DNA from: Lingula anatina
Taxonomy: Eukaryota; Brachiopoda; Lingulata; Lingulida; Lingulidae
NCBI RefSeq assembly: GCF_001039355.2
Contig: NW_019774892.1
Location: forward strand, 238,724-298,723
DNA length: 60,000 nt
Reading direction: 5' to 3'
The position numbers and the translations under genes were made by a program. The notes under the pieces were generated by a model. It was given only the letters and a program-made list of their open reading frames with translations. It searched no databases and had not been told where the DNA came from. Shown piece by piece: positions 54,697 through 60,000 of the stretch; the first letter of the stretch is position 1, and each line of letters opens with the position of its first letter.

Positions 54697-57100
54697 CTCA
54701 GCAACAGCACAAGATGCCGAGCAATTACTTGCAGATGAATCACTGGCAGAGGAGGTAAGAAATTATGGGTATAGTAAAATTATACGTGTGGAATGGTTAT
54801 GATGTTGTGGGCTTAATTTCTACACCGATAATTAAGTACAGATGGCAAACTACCATTATATACAATCGTTAAGCGTTTATCAACTTTCACACCGCTTTCA
54901 CAACATAAAGACTTGGTGGGGGTCGGTGTTTTTTTAAGTCGGGGCCTACCTCTTAATAAAACAGCCTTTCACCAAAATCTTGTGAAATGCAAAACATTAG
55001 TAAGTAATACAGAACCTAAGTTCGAATTAGTTTTTTTTTTACATGTATGACGTAGCTAGGAAAAGCAAAGTGAACTGCAAATATATATTTCCTTTCTTTC
55101 AAATCGAATAAATGTTGTTGATTCCAGGAATGATACCATTTATTCACGTCTTCTTATGAAATATATGTTAAGGTTTCATATTTACAGAGGTTGTTAGAAG
55201 AATTAGAAAATGAAGAGATCCCAGCTCACATTCGTGAGGCAAGACTAGAAGCTCTGAAACGTCAAGCTCACCAGTTTCAAGAAATGAAGACCAAAGGATA
55301 TGGAATCTATAGGTGCAAAGATGATTATTGTTGTAGAAATGGTTTTAAAACAATACCAGCTATGCTGTGTTCATTATTTTATTTAATACCTCATGTACCC
55401 ATCTTTCTTAATATCACTTATGGCATTTATCCACAATTTGGGTGTTAGAATCAGAAGTTTTCTTCTCAGAACAGGGAACAGACATATACGTAATGAATAC
55501 ATATTATTTTTTCTGACAAATTTCTTGTTATTATGTTTTGATATCGAAACTTTGAAAGATTAAAGCACAGGAATTCAGTGGTTTATAGCAGCAGTAAGGA
55601 GTAAAACATGGACAAAAATATCATGTAGAAAGATTTACATGTAATTTATTTTATGAAACAATTTGATTTCAGTGAACTGACAGAAGAAAAAGAATTTTTA
55701 GATCTCACAACATCAGAAGAAAAATGTATAGTACATTTCTTTCATCCCGACTTTAGACGCTGTGCAATATTAGATGGTCATTTACAGGTGAAATTTCACT
55801 AATTTTAGCAAAAAATTCTTTATAAGTTTATTCATGTCCAGATGTATTCAAGAACTGACTACAGTCTTTATTTTAAGAGTCATTTTAAATCTTGCAGTTT
55901 CAAAAACATTCTCCAATCTCAGTACCATTTTGCCATTCGCACTACTCGTACTCATAGTATATCCAACAATATTTGAGAATGGTGAAGGAAATTTATATTC
56001 ATACAATTAATTTATTTTTCATTTCAGAAACTTTCAGAAAAATATTTTGAAACAAAGTTTGCAAAAATTAATGTAGAAAAGGCCAAATTCTTTGTAGAAA
56101 AGCTGAAAATCCGCATTCTTCCAGCTCTTTTTTGTTTTCGTGAAGGAAAAGTAATAGACAAGTAAGTAGCATTTTATAAATGGACAGCATTGCTCAACTA
56201 GCAGTAATATTATCTAGACTTGCCTGCTCACTCACTTTTTTCCTTCATGGTAGGTTCTCACAAAACCCCTCTTGCCATTTGTCCAAGAAACACACAGTGA
56301 AAAAGAAAGTATTTTGATATTCAATGTTCTTTCCTCAGAACATCTGATGCATTCATGAACTTGAAGTATGCCAGCAGTACTGTAGTTAAAGCAGGCCTTA
56401 GAAACTTAAGCCTCAGATGTGTGAGCACAAATGCCCAAATTAATGACTCGGGCCACAATTAAGAACTCTAACGTAAAATTAGTAGCTACGAGCACACCGA
56501 CTGGACCCTAAAACCGTTAATCTGCTTATCTACTTGTCCGGTATGTTCATATAAGCCTGAAGTTGCCAAGAGCATATTGATGTCGTATTAAAAAAAGGAA
56601 GCCATAGACCCAGATGGAAGCTGGTCAAATTTTTTTGTGTGGTCCAACTCTGTGTTCATGGCTACTAATTTTACATTTGGGTGCTTAATTCGTGGCTTGA
56701 GTTGTGAATTTGTGCTCCCAAATCTTACCAATTACTGTTTATGAAGTCTGAATAGGCCACTTTTGTGAGATGTGGTACAAGCACGAAGTATTGGTTATTG
56801 CAACAAAGCAACACTTGCTCTATCAGTATTTTCAGTACAGTTCTTCAGAAGCACCTGTTACAATAAAATCAGTTGATATTGCCTAGGAGAAATTATAATT
56901 CAGGTTAAGAAAGCCCTTTGTACTTAGGATATATATATATATATATACAGTGTTAGAAATTAAGGCTGGACCGTCTGCCCGGGGCAGACAACTTTCAGAA
57001 TGGGCAGAGAAGTTTTCCCACCCAGCAGGCATTCTAGCCAGCTAATTTTCAAGGTGGCTGAGCTTTCGGTCCAGCAACTTATTTTCCTAAGAGGCAAACA

Positions 57101-57137
<37 letters not shown>

Positions 57138-57925
57138 TGTCTGCATGCATAACTGCACTTTCAGGTTAATTGGTTTTGAAGACTTGGGTGATTCAGATCA
57201 TTTTCAAACTGAAGCCTTAGAAAGAAGACTGGGGAAATCAGGTGAGCACTGGTTTGTATGGTTTCAGCTTGTATAACTTAAAGATGTGCTGAATAGCACT
57301 TCCTAGCTGCTATGAAAAGGTCTAAATGGAAAAACACTAGACAATTATTTTATTTATTTTGCTGATGGTATTAATCTGTCTAGACATACCTGACAAACAT
57401 ATTGTAAATTTAAGTAATGTTCTTTCTGTAAATTATTAAGATGGGTAGGTAAATACAATTCACGATCCTTAATTATAGTCTTTTAGGTAAACATAAGGTC
57501 TTTAAACCACTGAAAAAGGAAAAAAATGAAGATGCTGTCTCAATCTTAGCCTTTTACATCAGGTTCTTAGCTAGATGGTTGAAAAGTAATAAGACACACC
57601 ACCCATTATTGGGAGAAGCCATGTCTGTATATTCAACCATGTCTGTATATATTCAACCAGCCATAGTTTATATGGCCATGGATGTGTAAACCAATTTTAG
57701 AAACACAGCCAGTGCCATTTGCAATCTATACAACACTCCACTTTATGTTTTTCAACAACACACTTCCTGCACTATTATGATAGTTTGATTGTATCAATAT
57801 TATGATTAAATTTATAATCTGTATTTCCAGGAGTGATAGAATTTGCTGGAGAGGAGGAGGAGAAAAAGACTGTATTTGGTTATCAGAGACATGGTGGAGG
57901 TAGCGATGACAGTGATGAAGACTGA
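54689..57925 (+). CDS. TXNDC9: Thioredoxin domain-containing protein 9 (phosducin-like 3), six exons
   Basis: Exons: 54689-54754, 55188-55312, 55673-55787, 56028-56161, 57165-57241, 57831-57925, with all phases consistent; 203 residues, human about 226. TXNDC9/PhLP3 binds the CCT chaperonin and modulates actin and tubulin folding in the cytosol. Residues about 1-60 are an acidic, helical N-terminal arm (RLLEELENEEIPAHIREARL). Residues 70-170 form a thioredoxin-like fold: IVHFFHPDFRRCAILDGHL, FAKINVEKAKFFVEKLKIRI, the loop Pro134, CFREGKVIDKLIGFEDLGD and TEALERRLG. As in the family, the thioredoxin WCGPC is missing; one Cys (Cys94) remains in FRRCAI. The C-terminus is acidic (DDSDED). Human TXNDC9 is not next to SZT2, so this adjacency appears lineage-specific. 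Exon 2 read past its donor gives a spurious longer frame. Confidence 0.93.
56417..56729. mobile_element. Foldback MITE with about 75-bp inverted arms, TXNDC9 intron 4
   Basis: The left arm (56417-56496) contains GTGAGCACAAAT, CAAATTAATGACTCGGGCCA and GTAAAATTAGTAGC. The right arm (56651-56729), read in reverse complement, gives GGAGCACAAATTCACAACTC, AAGCCACGAATTAAGCACCC and AAATGTAAAATTAGTAGCC. Identity is clear but imperfect, so the element is not recent. No open frame in the central part. Confidence 0.75.
56948..57103 (+). mobile_element. 157-bp CAGTGTT-type MITE, copy 2
   Basis: Starts CAGTGTTAGAAATTAAGGCT and ends CCTAAGAGGCAAACACTG, giving CAGTGTT/AACACTG-type inverted ends, and is inserted within an (AT)n tract on both sides. 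It is homologous over its whole length to 25742-25898 in the opposite orientation. It lies in TXNDC9 intron 4, 61 bp before exon 5. Confidence 0.75.
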
Positions 57926-59124
57926 TATCCATGCTGTGTAAGAATCCTGGGATTTGTAAGATTTGAACAAGCAGACAAAAACGTTTTTTTACCCTTTTAT
58001 GCTCATGAATAGTTTTGCCTACAACCTACACATGCCTCTGAATTTAAATCTACCTTGTTTTACTCTGACTGAATATAATTAGAAATCTTCTCAATAGAAA
58101 GGGTTGACTTAACTTTTAGAATATGTCCATTGGAAGTCCCACTGAGACTGAAGTATTCATAAGTGTTCAGATCTGATACAACTGCTTGTTTTATGGGAGT
58201 GCATTTTGAGTAAAAGTACAAAACAAGTACAAAATAACATTACAATTTCTTCCAGCTATTTCCTTGTGTAAAGCCCTGATATTAATCCTGTCTCAGTCTC
58301 TGGTAAATTTGTGGTCAGTGCTTGTCTACTGACCTGACAGGTGTTTCATGTAGTATTAATCACTAGGAAGAAATTGTCATTCTTCAGAATTAATTTGAAA
58401 CATGTCTCATTATATTTGGGAATGCCTTGATTTCTTGAGGTTAGACACTGATTACTATTGGTAGGTTTAATATTTATAAAGCAGAACATTTTCCTGTAGA
58501 GCAGGTGTTCCTAAGTGCTGTGAACATACATACTGCCAATAACTCTAGTTTTAATTGAAGCTGTATTGGCATGTATTTTCAGTTAGTGCTTGGAGATATG
58601 GTTCTGTCAGGGAAGTCTCTTTTGTCATGCTAGGTTTTTTACTTGATGTAGCTGAAAATAGCCTTACTAATTATGGAATGACGTCAGAAGAGGATCTGAC
58701 GTGATTTGTTACTGAAGCATGTAAAGTACTGAGGTCTGTTCCCCATGGTTTGGCAACCAATGGAGTTTTCACGCACTTAATTTAGCAAATACTCTATTAC
58801 TATGTAGGTAGTGGAAAATTGCTGTGATTTTAACAAAATGATTTTTTCCTATGAATGGACCATAATGAATATGATTGGATATCTGTACTATCACGTTCAC
58901 TTATCACTTTCTGGATGTAATTTTATGAAAGGGTTGGAGCATTTTTTACATTGAAAAAATATGAAAGGTTTGCATGTGTTAACTTTATCACTCCATTAGT
59001 TCTGTAGTCAATATAATTGAAAGACATTTTTAAGAGAGAAAAAAAGAGTATTTATTGATTGTGTAAGGACGAGTGGTTTGTAACTAAGATATATTTCCAG
59101 TAACTTGGATATAGTATCAATAAA
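57926..59124 (+). terminator. TXNDC9 3' UTR with poly(A) signal
   Basis: After the TGA at 57923-57925 the next strong signal is AATAAA at 59119-59124, followed by an A-rich stretch and a GT-rich element (GTTGTCTGTGG), typical of a cleavage site. That gives a 3' UTR of about 1.2 kb. No other feature is seen in it. Confidence 0.65.
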
Positions 59125-59682
59125 AAAACAAAACAAAGGAAACTGTAATCAGTTGTCTGTGGCATGTTATCACTCCTTCAGTTTACAAAGACTGATACAC
59201 TGTACTTTCCTTGTGTGAAAATCAATGCTATCTAAGACTTTGTCTTTGTCTTTGTCTTTAAAGACTACTAGTACATACATTTTCAAAACTCAAAAACACT
59301 GGATTTTCACTGGTCTGTAACTTATAAGCAGTTTTTTAATAACTTGCTACTAAAACCCCTTTATCTCTAAAATTATCGAAACAAAAAATTGAGATTATAC
59401 CATACAATGCAAGGCTATGGGAGCAAAAGAGGGAGAAGAGGTGTGAAAAGAAAATGACAAAATCATTTTGTGTGTGTGTAATCATGTAAGACAAAATAGT
59501 TCAGTTAAGAGGAACCCTGCTTTTAACTTCTTAAAATGTGGCAAAAATGTTCATTTAAGTCTTTACTATCATCTGTAAAAACAAACAAACAAAAAAAAAA
59601 AAACAATAGTGACAATTATTTTGAATGTTTTATTTATCTCGCCCCTTCTGACCTGTCATAAAAGCAAAAATTGTATGAGAAC

Positions 59683-59840
59683 AGGGCTTCACACTAACTT
59701 TCACACTATGGGCCAGTAAATATTACAAGGGTAACTTGGCGCTTTAAATATTACTTGCCCTTCGGGCCAGTAACCCCTGTTATTCACTGGCCCAAGATCG
59801 GTCTTCAGTGGCCCCAAGCCATCTTTAATGCCAAGTTCTA
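59683..59840. repeat. Possible interspersed repeat with GGGCCAGTAA motifs
   Basis: GGGCCAGTAA occurs twice (near 59711 and 59764) within an otherwise AT-rich tail, with further GGCCC/GGGCC words in both orientations. The composition differs from its surroundings. The start GGGCTTCACACTAA vaguely resembles the CAGTGTTAGAAATTAA end of the 157-bp element, but I cannot show they are related. Confidence 0.3.
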
Positions 59841-60000
59841 GAGACAAGTAATTGAAAAAAAAAACAAAAAACAAAAGCACGTAATCCAGGATATAATGAG
59901 AAGGGAGCAGCACTAATTTTGTTTTTAGAAGAAAAGTAGGACATGACATTATACTACAGTGTCAATAAATTGGCTACAAATATGAACTTTTTAATTAAGA

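Noticed and set aside
55313-55448. Extension of TXNDC9 exon 2 to a 85-codon frame
   Set aside because: Similarity to TXNDC9 stops at the AG|GTGCAA donor and resumes in exon 3 in the right phase.

Overview
This is eukaryotic nuclear DNA, very probably from a marine invertebrate animal. It is AT-rich and intron-dense. Nearly all introns are GT-AG and most exons are 50-350 bp. It also carries short non-autonomous DNA transposons and microsatellites. Predicted proteins resemble their human counterparts clearly but not closely. I cannot fix the phylum from the sequence; a mollusc, brachiopod or hemichordate-type genome is a guess. I see no prokaryotic or viral genes and no CRISPR array.

Layout. 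(1) Positions 1-1814, minus strand: the 5' half of MED8 (Mediator head module), continuing off the left edge. (2) Positions 1815-1972: a 158-bp gap between two divergent start codons, with an exact ETS/GABP site and an NRF-1-like site, which I read as a bidirectional promoter. (3) Positions 1973-51398, plus strand: SZT2, the giant scaffold of the KICSTOR complex. I placed 67 coding exons whose splice phases all agree, giving 3962 codons plus stop. One 52-codon exon is present twice in a near-identical tandem block and may be an assembly artefact; without it the protein is 3910 residues. Intron 21 is 12.5 kb and I found no gene in it. (4) Positions 51399-54688: SZT2 3' region and intergenic DNA with tandem duplications, a repeat containing a 93-N gap, and several hairpins. 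(5) Positions 54689-57925, plus strand: a complete six-exon TXNDC9 (phosducin-like 3) gene of 203 residues, with its poly(A) signal at 59119. (6) The rest of the right end is 3' UTR and repeats.

Biology. MED8 and SZT2 are also head-to-head neighbours in human (1p34.2), so this is conserved microsynteny with a probably shared promoter. SZT2 restrains mTORC1 under amino-acid starvation by tethering GATOR1 to lysosomes. TXNDC9 modulates the CCT chaperonin; I know of no functional link between it and the other two.

I did not find a new multi-gene system. The most unusual items are a minisatellite that grew out of an SZT2 exon-intron junction and carries decoy splice donors, a GC-AG intron, a duplicated exon, a decayed exon copy inside an intron, a cluster of three RxRxxS motifs in SZT2, and several inverted-repeat elements. 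All calls are by eye; no alignment or database search was run.
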